DNA of 64,000 bases from Hyphomicrobiales bacterium (GCA_900471485.1 UCEU01000001.1:186001-250000), one strand, 5' to 3'. Positions 18,763-28,443 are shown, numbered from the stretch's first letter. Notes: generated by a model from the sequence alone, not told the origin. A program made the numbers and translations.

Positions 18763-20999
18763 GCGGTTTTCTCCTGGCCGATCTTTGCCGAAGTCATTGT
18801 CGGGGGCGCGGCCGATGCCACGCGGTTTTCTCGTCGCAGGCGCCGTTCGCCGACCAGCAGCTGGAAGCCGGCGATGACGGTGACCATTACGAGGATGAGG
18901 ACGGAGGAGTAGGCGATTGCCACCCCGTACTCGCCGTTCTCGACGAGGCCGACGATGTAGGATGTCGCCATGTTGTATTGGGCGCTCACCAGGAAGATCA
19001 CGGCGCTGATCGAGGTGATGGCGCGCACGAAGGAATAGACGAGCGCCGCCGTGATCGCCGGCCTGAGCAGCGGCAGGATCACCTTGCGGATGGTGCGGAA
19101 GCTGTTGGCGCGCAGCGTCAGCGATGCCTCGTCCAGGCTCTTGTCGAGTTGGCTCATCGCCGCCACCCCGCCGCGTACGCCGACGGGCATGTTGCGGAAG
19201 ACGAAGCAGGCGATCAGGATCACGGCAGTGCCCGTCATCTCGAGCGGCGGCAGGTTGAAGGCCATGATGTAGCTGATGCCGATGACCGTGCCGGGAATGG
19301 CGAAGCTCATCATTAGCGCGAATTCGAAGAGGTTACGACCGACGAACTTCTGGCGGACGATGAGATAGGCGGTGAGCAGCCCGACGGCGGCCGTCAGCGG
19401 CGCGGCGATCAGTGCGATCTCCATCGTGGTCCAGAACGAGTTCCAGGCGACGCCGGTCCAGGCCAGCCCGCCATCGTCGCGCAAACCGATCGAGAAGGCA
19501 CGGGCGTAGTGGTCGAAGGTCAGCGTGTTGTCGAGCCCCCAGGTGCGAACGAAGCCGCCGAAAAGGATCATGGTGTAGACGACGATCGTGAAGATCATCC
19601 ACGGAATGACGATGGCGTGAACGGCGATCGAGAGGCCGCGCGGCAGGGCGATATGCGCACCTGAATCACCCTTGCCTGTGACCGTCGCGAAGCTCTTGCC
19701 CGCGAGCCAGAGGCGTTGCGCGAGGAAGGCGGAGAGCGTGAAGAGCAGCAGCACCATGGCGAGCACGGCGGCTCGGGATGGATCGTTCTGCGAGCCGACG
19801 ACGGCGAAGAAGATTTCCGTCGACAGCACGCCGTGGCTGCCGCCAAGCACGAGCGGATTGCCAAAATCGGCCATGCTCTCGATGAAGCCGATCAGGAAGG
19901 CGTTGGCGAGGCCCGGCTTCATCAGCGGCAGCGAGACGCGCCAGAAGGTGCGCCAGCGATCAGCGCGCAGCGTCTGCGACGCCTCTTCCATCGACGGGCT
20001 GACGCCTTCGACGACGCCGATCAGCACGAGGAAGGAAATGGGCGTGAAAGAGAGGACCTGAGCGATCCAGATGCCGGTCAGGCCATAGAGCCAGCGGCCG
20101 GGTTCGATGCCGAGCAGGGAGGAGATCGCCTGCGTGGCGACGCCGGAGCGTCCGAAGAGCAGCGTCAGCGCCAGGCCGACGACGAAGGGCGGCGTGATGA
20201 TCGGCAGGATCGTCAGCAGCCGCAGCCCCTTCTTGAAGGGAAAGCGCGTGCGGGTTGCGACCAACGCGAAGCAGAGGCCGAGCAGCGTCGAGCCGCCGGC
20301 GGTCATGATCGCCAGCCACAGCGTGCGCCAGGCAACGCCGCATCGGTCGCCGCCGACCACGCAGCTCAGGCTCCAGATAGACGGGTCCTGGATGTTGGTG
20401 AAGAAGCCGGTGGGGTTGAAGGAGCCATCGAAATCCTGGAAGGCGCCGACGAACATGCTGCCGATCGGGTAAAAGACGAAGATCGAGACCAGGAACACCA
20501 GCATGGCGATGGCACCGACGACGAAGGCATCGCCCTTCATTGCGCCGCGATCCGCCAATCCGAAAGATAGAAGCAATACGAAGACGATGCCGAGCAGCAC
20601 CGCGCCGGCGCCCATGGAGGGCTGGCCGTCGGAGAGGGCGCCGAAAAGCGTTTCGCTGATCGTCCAGCTCCAGCCGGAAAAGCCAATCGCCAGTCCCTGC
20701 AGGGCAAGGAAAAACACGCCGCCCGTGCCGGCGCACACAAGCAGCGCGCCGCGCCGCGCGGGGTCGGAGACGAAGCGGGCCGCAATGCCCAGAAGCAGGA
20801 ACGCGACGACGATCGCCAGCCACCAGCGGCCATGGCTGAACAGTTCGAGAATGCCCGGCGCCGTCGCCGCGTCACCTGGAAAGCTGGAAAGCCAGCCGAA
20901 GCCGTAGAAGCCACCCTCGACCCGATACCATGGAAGCAGCACGAACGCGGCGAGACCGATGGCAAGCGCGATATCCAGCCGCCGATTGTGATGTGTCAT
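18759..20999 (-). CDS. Fused ABC permease (two BPD-inner-membrane domains)
   Basis: At 746 residues it carries two complete permease domains in tandem with extra N-terminal helices. Two EAA-type cytoplasmic loops are visible (EEASQTLRADRWRTFWRV and DEASLTLRANSFRTIRKV). The AfuB/FbpB family has the same fused plan. It lies 79 bp after the binding-protein gene, and its 3' end overlaps the ATPase start by ATGA, indicating one transcript. Confidence 0.9.
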   Translation of the reverse strand: MTHHNRRLDIALAIGLAAFVLLPWYRVEGGFYGFGWLSSFPGDAATAPGILELFSHGRWWLAIVVAFLLLGIAARFVSDPARRGALLVCAGTGGVFFLALQGLAIGFSGWSWTISETLFGALSDGQPSMGAGAVLLGIVFVLLLSFGLADRGAMKGDAFVVGAIAMLVFLVSIFVFYPIGSMFVGAFQDFDGSFNPTGFFTNIQDPSIWSLSCVVGGDRCGVAWRTLWLAIMTAGGSTLLGLCFALVATRTRFPFKKGLRLLTILPIITPPFVVGLALTLLFGRSGVATQAISSLLGIEPGRWLYGLTGIWIAQVLSFTPISFLVLIGVVEGVSPSMEEASQTLRADRWRTFWRVSLPLMKPGLANAFLIGFIESMADFGNPLVLGGSHGVLSTEIFFAVVGSQNDPSRAAVLAMVLLLFTLSAFLAQRLWLAGKSFATVTGKGDSGAHIALPRGLSIAVHAIVIPWMIFTIVVYTMILFGGFVRTWGLDNTLTFDHYARAFSIGLRDDGGLAWTGVAWNSFWTTMEIALIAAPLTAAVGLLTAYLIVRQKFVGRNLFEFALMMSFAIPGTVIGISYIMAFNLPPLEMTGTAVILIACFVFRNMPVGVRGGVAAMSQLDKSLDEASLTLRANSFRTIRKVILPLLRPAITAALVYSFVRAITSISAVIFLVSAQYNMATSYIVGLVENGEYGVAIAYSSVLILVMVTVIAGFQLLVGERRLRRENRVASAAPPTMTSAKIGQEKTA

Positions 21000-21078
21000 G
21001 GTGGTATCGCTTTCTCGTCATCGATCCATGGTCATCGACATGGCCGGCGCTGCGGCCATGTCGTGAAGGAGCGCGGGC

Positions 21079-22107
21079 TCAGTTCGCCTTGGCGCCGATT
21101 TCCTTGTCCCAACGGCCGAGCAGTTCCTTGCGTTTGGCCGGGTCGCCATAGGTCTTGAAGTCGTAGTCGATGAGCTTGATGTCTTCGAACTTGGGCGATT
21201 CCTTCGGAACCTCGGCCGATTTGTTCGACGGCAGCTGGAAGGACTTGGCGTCCTTCATGTGCGACTGCACCTCGGCGGTCAGCGCCCAGTCGTACCACTT
21301 CTTGGCGTTCTCCAGGTTCTTGGCGCCCTTGATGATCGACATCGAGCCGATCTCGTAGCCCGTTCCCTCGCATGGGGCGACCGACTTGACCGGGAAGCCT
21401 TCGACCGTCTGGGCGACGGCGTCATGCATGAAGACGACGCCGATCGTCGTTTCGCCACGCGCGGCGGCTTTCACCGGCGCCGAGCCGGACTTGGTGTATT
21501 GCGAGATGTTGGCGTTGAGCTTGCCGAGATAGTCGAAAGCCTTGTCCTCGCCCATGATCTGCACCAGCGTCGCGAGCGCAGTGTAGGCCGTGCCCGAGGA
21601 ATTCGGGTTGGCCATCTGGATTTCGCCCTTGTAGGAGGCGTCGAGCAGATCGGCCCAGCACTTTGGTTCCTTCATGCCCTTCTTGGCAAGGATATCGGTG
21701 TTGTAGCCCCAGCCGAGCGCGCCGGCATAGACGCCGACGGTGCGGTAGTTGGCGCTTTCCGCCTGCTTTTTCGCCCAGTCCTGCAACTGGTCGAGCATCG
21801 GCGACTTGTATTCCTGCGTCAGCCCTTCGCTGGCTGCCTGCAGGTGGGGATCGCCGGTGCCGGCCCACCAGATATCGGTCTTCGGATTGCGGGCCTCGGC
21901 GCGGACCTTCGCATAGGTCTCGCCGGATGACAGGCGGACCATGTTCACCTTGATATCGGTTGCCTTCTCGAAGCTGTCCTTCATCATTTCGCAGATGACG
22001 ACATCGGCCGAGCAGATCAGGTTGAGATCGCCGGCGGCATGCGCCGAATAGGCAACGAAAGTCACACTCGCGGCCAGGGCAGCCGCGGCAAATTTTACCG
22101 AACCCAT
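21079..22107 (-). CDS. Periplasmic binding protein resembling hexose-phosphate receptor AfuA
   Basis: A 342-residue protein with a signal peptide ending AYSAHA. Stretches such as SSGETYAKVRAEARNPK, WWAGTGDPHLQAASEG, NPNSSGTAYTALATLVQ and EGTGYEIGSMSIIKGA resemble AfuA of Actinobacillus, which binds cyclic hexose phosphates. The resemblance is from memory, not alignment. Older annotation would call it an iron(III) binding protein. The ATG at 22107 follows TGGAGG. An upstream in-frame start at 22194 would destroy the signal peptide. Three palindromes lie in its promoter region. Confidence 0.87.
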   Translation of the reverse strand: MGSVKFAAAALAASVTFVAYSAHAAGDLNLICSADVVICEMMKDSFEKATDIKVNMVRLSSGETYAKVRAEARNPKTDIWWAGTGDPHLQAASEGLTQEYKSPMLDQLQDWAKKQAESANYRTVGVYAGALGWGYNTDILAKKGMKEPKCWADLLDASYKGEIQMANPNSSGTAYTALATLVQIMGEDKAFDYLGKLNANISQYTKSGSAPVKAAARGETTIGVVFMHDAVAQTVEGFPVKSVAPCEGTGYEIGSMSIIKGAKNLENAKKWYDWALTAEVQSHMKDAKSFQLPSNKSAEVPKESPKFEDIKLIDYDFKTYGDPAKRKELLGRWDKEIGAKAN

Positions 22108-22149
22108 GATTTCCTCCAGATTGTAGCGACGCCTCCACGTCACCCGCTG

Positions 22150-22165
22150 TTGCAAGCGTGTGCAA
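22150..22165. promoter_or_regulatory. LacI-type operator 1, Afu-like operon
   Basis: TTGCA-AGCGTG-TGCAA: a perfect 5-bp inverted repeat around a central CG, 42 bp upstream of the binding-protein start. The same TTGCA-N6-TGCAA pattern recurs twice about 90 bp away, before the divergent LacI gene. Confidence 0.65.
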
Positions 22166-22238
22166 ATGCTGCATGAGCGGGATCGGCGTGTCAATGGCTT
22201 TTGTCATGAAAGTTTCACATTGACGCCGCATGAGGCGC

Positions 22239-22264
22239 TTGCACGCAGTTGCAATATGGTGCAA
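22239..22264. promoter_or_regulatory. LacI-type operators 2 and 3, overlapping
   Basis: Two overlapping copies of TTGCA-N6-TGCAA lie at 22239-22254 and 22249-22264 and share the palindromic TTGCAA. They end 20 bp before the lacI-family ATG. Centre-to-centre distance to operator 1 is 89 and 99 bp, suitable for looping and autoregulation. Confidence 0.65.
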
Positions 22265-22283
22265 AAGTCCATGCAACGGAGAG

Positions 22284-23303
22284 ATGGAAGTGTCGACCAA
22301 GGTTTATGTCAGCGCGCAGGAAGTTGCGGAAAAGGCCGGCGTATCCCGGTCGGCCGTATCACGGACATTCACGCCTGGCGCGAGTGTGTCGGCCGAGACC
22401 CGACGGCGCGTGCTAGAGGCCGCCGATGCGCTCGGATACCACGTCAACGAGCTTGCACGCGGTCTCATGCGCAACGAAAGTGGGATCGTCTGTCTGATCG
22501 TTTCCGATGTCGCGACGCCTTATAGGGCAGCCCTGCTGCGGGAGCTGACGCTGCAATTGCAGAACGCCGGCAAGGTCGCGATGCTGATCAATACCGACCG
22601 CTCGGACGGCAGCGTCGATCGCGCCCTGCGCCAGGCGATCAGCTACCGTGCGGATGCCTCCATCATCCTGTCGGGCCTGCCGGACAAGTCGATCGCGCAG
22701 CTTTGCCTTCGCAGCGGCCAGCGTCTGGTGCTGATCAACCGCGACGACGATCAGCCGGGTCCGTTGCGCATCAATCTCGATGACTACGAGGCGGCAGGCC
22801 GCGTCGTGACCGCCTTTGTCAGGGCCGGCTGTCGCAGGCTTGCCTTCGCCAATTCGGAAGCGGGCACGCCGAGCCTGATGGCGCGTGAGCGCGGCTTCGT
22901 CGCCGCGGCGCGCGCGCTCGGCATGGATGTGACGGTCGAGCGTTACGGCTGGACGGGTTACGAGGCCGGCAAGGTTCTGGCGCAGCGCCTGCTGACGCGA
23001 TCGGAGCGCCCGGATGCAGTCTTCTGCGCCACCGACCTTCTCGCCTGCGGCTTCATGGACACCGCCCGCCACCAGTTTTCGATGTCGATCCCCAACCAGC
23101 TCTGCGTGGCCGGCTTCGACGATATCGAGCAGGCCTCATGGTCGTCCTACGACCTAACCACATTCGCCCAGCCGGTATCGACGATAGCTTCCAAGGCGGT
23201 GGAATGGCTCTCAGAGGCGCAGCCCGAGGCCGTGAGCAATCAGGAACAGTCCTTGCGGCTTCGCGCCGAGCTCGTCTGGCGCGGTTCGATCCGGGGCGGT
23301 TGA
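22284..23303 (+). CDS. LacI-family regulator of the Afu-like operon
   Basis: An N-terminal LacI helix-turn-helix (VSAQEVAEKAGVSRSAVSRT, hinge region to about 60) is followed by a periplasmic-binding-protein-like ligand domain, 339 residues in all. It diverges from the importer operon and probably represses it until the sugar phosphate or its product is present. GGAGAG directly precedes the ATG at 22284. The GTG at 22290 has better spacing and may be the true start. Confidence 0.9.
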   Translation: MEVSTKVYVSAQEVAEKAGVSRSAVSRTFTPGASVSAETRRRVLEAADALGYHVNELARGLMRNESGIVCLIVSDVATPYRAALLRELTLQLQNAGKVAMLINTDRSDGSVDRALRQAISYRADASIILSGLPDKSIAQLCLRSGQRLVLINRDDDQPGPLRINLDDYEAAGRVVTAFVRAGCRRLAFANSEAGTPSLMARERGFVAAARALGMDVTVERYGWTGYEAGKVLAQRLLTRSERPDAVFCATDLLACGFMDTARHQFSMSIPNQLCVAGFDDIEQASWSSYDLTTFAQPVSTIASKAVEWLSEAQPEAVSNQEQSLRLRAELVWRGSIRGG

Positions 23304-23358
23304 CCCGAGGCCGAAGCGCGGAATGCTCCACGCCTCGGCTCGTTGGCGGATGATAATA

Positions 23359-24105
23359 TCAGCCCTTGCGATCGGGACGGCCGTGGATCGGCTCGGCGCG
23401 GTGCCAGTTTTCAAGGATACGCCCGTCGGTATGCTTCTGGTTGGCCCAGCGGATGCCGTTGGAGATGACCTTGTGGATCATCCTGTCGTGATAGATCGGA
23501 TAGGTCTCGTGCCCCGGGCTGAAGAAGAAGATGCGCCCGCGGCCACGCTGGAAGGTGCAGCCGCTGCGGAAGACCTCGCCGCCTGAATACCAGGAGATGA
23601 AGACCAGCTCGTCCGGCTGAGGGATGTCGAAGGGCTCGCCGTACATTTCGGAGGCGTTCACCTCGAAATAGGGCGGCAAGCCCTCGGCGATCGGGTGCGA
23701 CGGGTTGACGACCCAGACCCGTTCGAGATCGCCTTCCGGCGTTTCGCGCCAGGAGAGATTAGCGTTGGTGCCCATGAGGCGGCGGAAGAGCTTCGAGTGG
23801 TGGCCGGAGTGTAGAACAAGCAGGCCCATGCCCTTGAGCACGCGCTGCTGCACGCGGTCGATCAGGCCGTCGCTCACGTCGTCATGGGCCATGTGCCCCC
23901 ACCAGAGCAACACGTCGGTGTCGTTGAGCACGGAATCGGGAAGCCCTTCGTCTGGATCGTCGAGCGTGCCGCGGCGAATCTCGAAATCGGGGTGCTCGAT
24001 GCCGGCCGCGATCGCGCCGTCGATGCGGTCGGGATAAATCTCCTGAACCTCCTTGTGCAGCTGCTCGTGGCGGCCCTCGTTCCAGATGGTGACCTTGATT
24101 GTCAT
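23359..24105 (-). CDS. ThuA-like protein
   Basis: A 248-residue ThuA-family protein with a glutamine-amidotransferase-like fold. Recognisable segments are VTIWNEGRHEQ, LLWWGHMAHDDV, LLVLHSGHHS and IFFFSPGHET. In rhizobia the ThuA/ThuB pair assimilates trehalose, maltitol and sucrose isomers through 3-keto derivatives. Here it is last in a sugar-importer operon, 40 bp after the ATPase. A ThuB-like dehydrogenase lies across the divergent promoter. Confidence 0.87.
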   Translation of the reverse strand: MTIKVTIWNEGRHEQLHKEVQEIYPDRIDGAIAAGIEHPDFEIRRGTLDDPDEGLPDSVLNDTDVLLWWGHMAHDDVSDGLIDRVQQRVLKGMGLLVLHSGHHSKLFRRLMGTNANLSWRETPEGDLERVWVVNPSHPIAEGLPPYFEVNASEMYGEPFDIPQPDELVFISWYSGGEVFRSGCTFQRGRGRIFFFSPGHETYPIYHDRMIHKVISNGIRWANQKHTDGRILENWHRAEPIHGRPDRKG

Positions 24106-24145
24106 GATGTCCTCGGTGTTATCGAATGTGGGTCTTGGGAGGCGG

Positions 24146-25231
24146 TTATTGCGATTGGGCGGCGCGGATCACCCGGCCGGTCGGGTCGAAAAGGTGACAG
24201 GCGCTGCCGTCGACGGTGAGCGCCACGCGGTCGCCAGGGCGCACGGCTATATCGCCCTCGGCGCGCACGACGATGGGCTGCTCCTGCGAACCGACCGTGA
24301 GGTATGTTTCGACGCCGAGACGCTCGACGATCACGACCTCGGCCGAGAAATTGCCGCCGCCATCGGCGGCGATCTTCAGATGTTCCGGCCGGATACCCAG
24401 CCGCGCCTCGCCATGCGGGAGGTTGGATGCTGTATCCGCCAGGTCGAGCGAAAGACCGGTGGGGCTCTCGACGCGGATGCCGTTCGCCTGTGGGCGGGTG
24501 ATTGCGACGGGCAGCACGTTCATCTTCGGGGACCCGATGAAGGTCGCGACGAACTCGTTGTCCGGCTGATGATAGAGCGACATCGGCGAACCCTGCTGTG
24601 CGACGAGGCCCTTGTTCAGGACGACAATCCGGTCGGCCATGGTCATCGCTTCCACCTGGTCGTGGGTCACGTAGACGACGGTCGCCTTCAGCTCCCGGTG
24701 CAGTCGCTGCAACTCGGCGCGCATCTGCACGCGCAAAGCGGAATCGAGGTTTGAAAGCGGCTCGTCGAAGAGGATGAGCGACGGCTTCTTGATGATGGCG
24801 CGGCCTATGGCGACGCGCTGGCGCTGGCCGCCGGAAAGGGCGGCCGGGCGGCGGTCGAGATAGTCCGTCAGTTGCAGTACTTCGGCGACGGCGCCGACTT
24901 CGCGCCGGATTTCGGCTTCGGGAACCTTCTTGAGGCTCAGCGAAAAGCCGATGTTCTCGGCAACGGTCATGTGCGGATAGAGCGCGTAGGACTGGAACAC
25001 CATGGCGATACCGCGCTTGTCCGGCGGCACGTCGTTGATGCGCTTACCGTTGAGGACCAGGTCGCCGTCATCGATGCCTTCAAGGCCCGCGATCATGCGC
25101 AAAAGGGTAGACTTGCCGCAGCCGGACGGGCCGACGAACACGGCGAATTCGCCGTCCTCGACCGTGATGTCGACACCCTTGATGACCTCGAGGGCACCGT
25201 AGAATTTGCGAACGTTTTTGAGATTGATCAT
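24146..25231 (-). CDS. Sugar ABC importer ATP-binding protein (UgpC/MsmK type)
   Basis: A 361-residue ATPase with Walker A GPSGCGKST, signature LSGGQRQRVAIG, Walker B LILFDEP and a C-terminal regulatory OB/TOBE domain typical of CUT1 carbohydrate importers. It sits 21 bp after the second permease gene and before thuA, so it corresponds to ThuK in the S. meliloti thu operon order. Confidence 0.92.
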   Translation of the reverse strand: MINLKNVRKFYGALEVIKGVDITVEDGEFAVFVGPSGCGKSTLLRMIAGLEGIDDGDLVLNGKRINDVPPDKRGIAMVFQSYALYPHMTVAENIGFSLSLKKVPEAEIRREVGAVAEVLQLTDYLDRRPAALSGGQRQRVAIGRAIIKKPSLILFDEPLSNLDSALRVQMRAELQRLHRELKATVVYVTHDQVEAMTMADRIVVLNKGLVAQQGSPMSLYHQPDNEFVATFIGSPKMNVLPVAITRPQANGIRVESPTGLSLDLADTASNLPHGEARLGIRPEHLKIAADGGGNFSAEVVIVERLGVETYLTVGSQEQPIVVRAEGDIAVRPGDRVALTVDGSACHLFDPTGRVIRAAQSQ

Positions 25232-25252
25232 CTGCGAAACTCTTTCTTGGCG

Positions 25253-26164
25253 TCAGCCTTTGACGCCGCCCGCGAAGGTCTGGACGAGGAAGCGCCGCGC
25301 GAAGCCGAAGGCGATGACGGCGGGCAGGAGATAGATGAAGGCGAGTGCCGCGAGCAGGCCGTAGTCGATCTCGTTGATGCGCAGGAAGGCGCGGAAGAGA
25401 CCGAGCGGCAGCGTCTGCAGTTCCGGCGAGGACAGGAAGATCAGCGGCAGCAGGAAATCGCCCCAAGCGGACATGAAGGCGAACAGTCCGGCGGCGGCCA
25501 GCCCCGGCAACGCCAGCGGGATCAGCACCCGGCGAATACGCTGAATGAGGGTCGCGCCGTCCATGAGTGCTGCCTCCTCGTAGTCGCGTGGCAGCCCGTC
25601 GAAGAAGGTCTTCATGATCCACAGCGCCAGCGGCAGCTGCATGGTCGCGAGCACGAGGATAAGGCCGAGATAGCCGTCGATGAAGCCCGTCCAGCGCATG
25701 ATCGGCCGCGCATATTCGCCGAAGATCGGCCGCAGGATGGCGCCTTCGGCATTGTTCAGGGTCAGCAGGAATTTATAGAGCGGCACTACCAGCGCCGTTG
25801 GCGGAAGGACGCGGATGAGCAGGATCGCATAGAGGAACGGCAGCTTCCACCACGCCCGCGTGCGCGACAACGCGTAGCCGCCAAGGCCAGCCAGCACCAT
25901 AACGAGAACAGTCGCTCCACCGACGACGAAGAGCGAGTTGAACAGCCAGCGGGCGCCGTCTTCCTTGGTGAAGACCCTGAGATAGTTGTCGAGCGTCCAC
26001 TGCTCCGGCCAGCGCAGGAAGAGTTGCGCGTTGCCGTCGAGGGAGGCGAGCAGCACCCAGAAGAAGGGCACTGCGCAGAAGATCGAGATCAGCGACAGCG
26101 TCGCATAGGCAAGCGCGTCGGAACGCGCGCGATTGGCGGCTTCCGTCGGGGACGATACGGCCAT
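25253..26164 (-). CDS. Sugar ABC importer permease (MalG-like)
   Basis: A 303-residue CUT1 permease with six predicted membrane helices and a C-terminal EAA loop (EEAALMDGATLIQRIRRV, then LPLALPGLAA). It begins one base after the stop of the partner permease. Together they form the translocation channel of the Thu-like importer. It corresponds to ThuG by position. Confidence 0.92.
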   Translation of the reverse strand: MAVSSPTEAANRARSDALAYATLSLISIFCAVPFFWVLLASLDGNAQLFLRWPEQWTLDNYLRVFTKEDGARWLFNSLFVVGGATVLVMVLAGLGGYALSRTRAWWKLPFLYAILLIRVLPPTALVVPLYKFLLTLNNAEGAILRPIFGEYARPIMRWTGFIDGYLGLILVLATMQLPLALWIMKTFFDGLPRDYEEAALMDGATLIQRIRRVLIPLALPGLAAAGLFAFMSAWGDFLLPLIFLSSPELQTLPLGLFRAFLRINEIDYGLLAALAFIYLLPAVIAFGFARRFLVQTFAGGVKG

Positions 26165-26165
26165 T

Positions 26166-27053
26166 TCAGACCTCCACTTTCATCGCCCGCACATAGGCTA
26201 TGCCGAGCACCAGCGAGATGATGAGCGCGACCACCGCGACCGCCGCGCCATAGCCGAGCTGGAACGCCGTGAAGGACTGGTTGTAGATGTAGATGCTGAT
26301 CACCTCCGTAGCGCCACTTGGTCCCCCGCGGGTCAGCGCATAGACGAGACCGAAGACCGCGATGGTCGAAACGGCCGAGATCAGCATGTAGAGCAGGATC
26401 GTCGGCATCATCAGCGGCAGCGTTATGCGCCGAAACATCTGCGAGGGCGTCGCGCCGTCCATTCGGGCGGCTTCGTAGATCTCGTCGGGAATGGTGCTGA
26501 GGCCAGCGGTCAGAAGGATCATTGCCGTGGCGATGCCGCGCCAGGTGTTGACGACGATGATCATCGTCAGCGGGAAGACCTGAAGCCAATCCGCCGGCGT
26601 CACGCCGAAGAACATCACGATGCGGCTCAGCGTGGCGTGTTCGCCGCCCGCCAGCATCGAGATCCACATGAAGCCGGCGACGACCTCGGGCGCTGCGTTC
26701 GGCAGCAGAATGAGCGAGCTGAAGATCCGTCCGAAATGAATGCGCCGGCGCAGCGCCATGGCCGATACCAGGCCGAGCACGAACTGGCCGATTACCGCCG
26801 AGCCGATGACGAAGAAGAAGGTGACGAGCAGCGCGTTCCAGAACTTGGCGTCGTTGAAGAGGCGCATGTAGTTGCGCAGGCCGACGAAGCGTGGCCGCAG
26901 CGCCGCGGCTCCGGTCAGGGCCTCGTTGGTGAAGCTTAGATAGACGGAATAGACGGCCGGATAGATGACGAAGGCCAGCAGCAATGCCAGCGACGGCATC
27001 AGGATGAAGAGGAGCTGTCTTTCGACGCGCCTTTCATGAGAGTTTCGGGCCAT
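26166..27053 (-). CDS. Sugar ABC importer permease (MalF-like)
   Basis: A 295-residue CUT1 permease with six predicted helices and the EAA loop YEAARMDGATPSQMFRRI followed by LPLMMPT. It lies 97 bp after the binding-protein gene and directly before the second permease, corresponding to ThuF by position. Confidence 0.92.
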   Translation of the reverse strand: MARNSHERRVERQLLFILMPSLALLLAFVIYPAVYSVYLSFTNEALTGAAALRPRFVGLRNYMRLFNDAKFWNALLVTFFFVIGSAVIGQFVLGLVSAMALRRRIHFGRIFSSLILLPNAAPEVVAGFMWISMLAGGEHATLSRIVMFFGVTPADWLQVFPLTMIIVVNTWRGIATAMILLTAGLSTIPDEIYEAARMDGATPSQMFRRITLPLMMPTILLYMLISAVSTIAVFGLVYALTRGGPSGATEVISIYIYNQSFTAFQLGYGAAVAVVALIISLVLGIAYVRAMKVEV

Positions 27054-27150
27054 GGAAGCTCACAATTTCATTGAATACTGCAATGCGGGCTGGCTGAAGG
27101 ACGCGACCGCCATGGCCGCGTCCTTCACACGGGCGAAGGGGAGTTACGCG

Positions 27151-28443
27151 TCACTTGACCACGTCGTCGCCCAGGGTTTCCTTGACGTAGTCGACCAGAA
27201 TCTTCTGCGCGCCGGCTGCGTCCGTTTCCTTGCGCAGCAACGCTTCGGTCGCCCGCGCTACGCCTTCGGCGATCGTCGCGAAGCCGGAGGCCTGTTTCAG
27301 GAACACGCCATTTTCGGCCGCCGCGTGGATCGGCACGAGTTCGGTAAGCTTCTGGAAGTCGGCATTGCCGGCGGCATCCCTGCTGGATGGAATGTTGCCG
27401 ATGCGGGCCGCGTAGGAGACCTGCGTCTCGACCGAACCGATTTCCATGAGCGCCTTCTTGGCCAGCTCGACATTTGCCGACTTGGAGTTGACGGCCCACG
27501 GTGCTGCGAGGTTGGCAAGCACATACTGCCCGCCGTTCTGGCCCGGCACAGTCCAGGTTCCGACGATCTTGGTCACATCGGGCATGGGGTTCTTGCTCTC
27601 GCGGCCCCAGTCGAAGATGTAGCACCAGGAACCGCAGGTGGTCGCGACCAGCTTGCCCTGCGGGAACATCTCATATTTCGGCACGACCCAGGGCTCCGGC
27701 CCGAGCAGCGGCTGAACCGGCATCAGATCGTTGTCGATCAACTGCTTGTAGACGTTGAAGACGTCCTTGACGCCTTCCCCGTTGAGATCGAGCTTGCCAT
27801 CGGCATCGACGATCTGCGGCGTCTTGGAGCCGACGATCAGGTGCTGGAAGCCTTCATCGAACGCGCCGCTGCCCCAGGAGACGCCGGCGGGAAACAGCAG
27901 GCCGTACGCACCGGTCTTCTTCTTCACTTCGGCGGCGCGATCCAGCAGGTCCTGCCAGTCTTTCGGCTGTTCCGTCGAAATGCCGGCCTTTTCCAACACG
28001 TCCTTGCGATAATAGATTTCCTGGATGCCGAGCATGAAGGGCATCACGTAAGTCTCGCCATCGGGGCTGACGGCGAGCTGCTTGGCGACGTCGTAGAACT
28101 TGGCGTAGCCGTCCCATGCCTTGAACTCGGCGGTGATCGGCGCGAGATAGCCCGCCTCGACCATATCGGCGACGGCGGCGGTCGTTGGGATGGAGAACAG
28201 GTCCGGGCCATTACCAGCGCCGAGCTCGGTCAAGAGCTTGGTCAGATAGTCCTTGTCGGGAGCCGGGTATTCGACGACCTCGACGGTCACGCCGTATTTC
28301 TTCTCAATGGCCGCTACCGTCGACTTCATCGCGTCGATGCCGGCTTGGCCGTGATTGGCAATTCGGATTGTTTCGGCGTGCGCCAGCGTCGATACCGCGC
28401 CCAGCAGAATGGCGCACAAGCCACCAATGACCGTTTTTCTCAA
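27151..28443 (-). CDS. Extracellular sugar-binding protein of the Thu-like importer
   Basis: A 430-residue CUT1 solute-binding protein with a signal peptide (RKTVIGGLCAILLGAVSTL, cleavage after AHA). The likely start is the TTG at 28443, which has GGGAGG eight bases upstream. A longer frame from 28521 puts charged residues before the signal and has no ribosome site. It is first in the operon, about 50 bp from a candidate LacI half-operator. The ligand is probably a di- or oligosaccharide or polyol but cannot be read from sequence. Confidence 0.9.
   Translation of the reverse strand: MRKTVIGGLCAILLGAVSTLAHAETIRIANHGQAGIDAMKSTVAAIEKKYGVTVEVVEYPAPDKDYLTKLLTELGAGNGPDLFSIPTTAAVADMVEAGYLAPITAEFKAWDGYAKFYDVAKQLAVSPDGETYVMPFMLGIQEIYYRKDVLEKAGISTEQPKDWQDLLDRAAEVKKKTGAYGLLFPAGVSWGSGAFDEGFQHLIVGSKTPQIVDADGKLDLNGEGVKDVFNVYKQLIDNDLMPVQPLLGPEPWVVPKYEMFPQGKLVATTCGSWCYIFDWGRESKNPMPDVTKIVGTWTVPGQNGGQYVLANLAAPWAVNSKSANVELAKKALMEIGSVETQVSYAARIGNIPSSRDAAGNADFQKLTELVPIHAAAENGVFLKQASGFATIAEGVARATEALLRKETDAAGAQKILVDYVKETLGDDVVK

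Noticed and set aside
23305-23338. CCGAGGC/GCCTCGG stem after the LacI gene
   Set aside because: Only seven base pairs with a 20-nt loop and no T-run.
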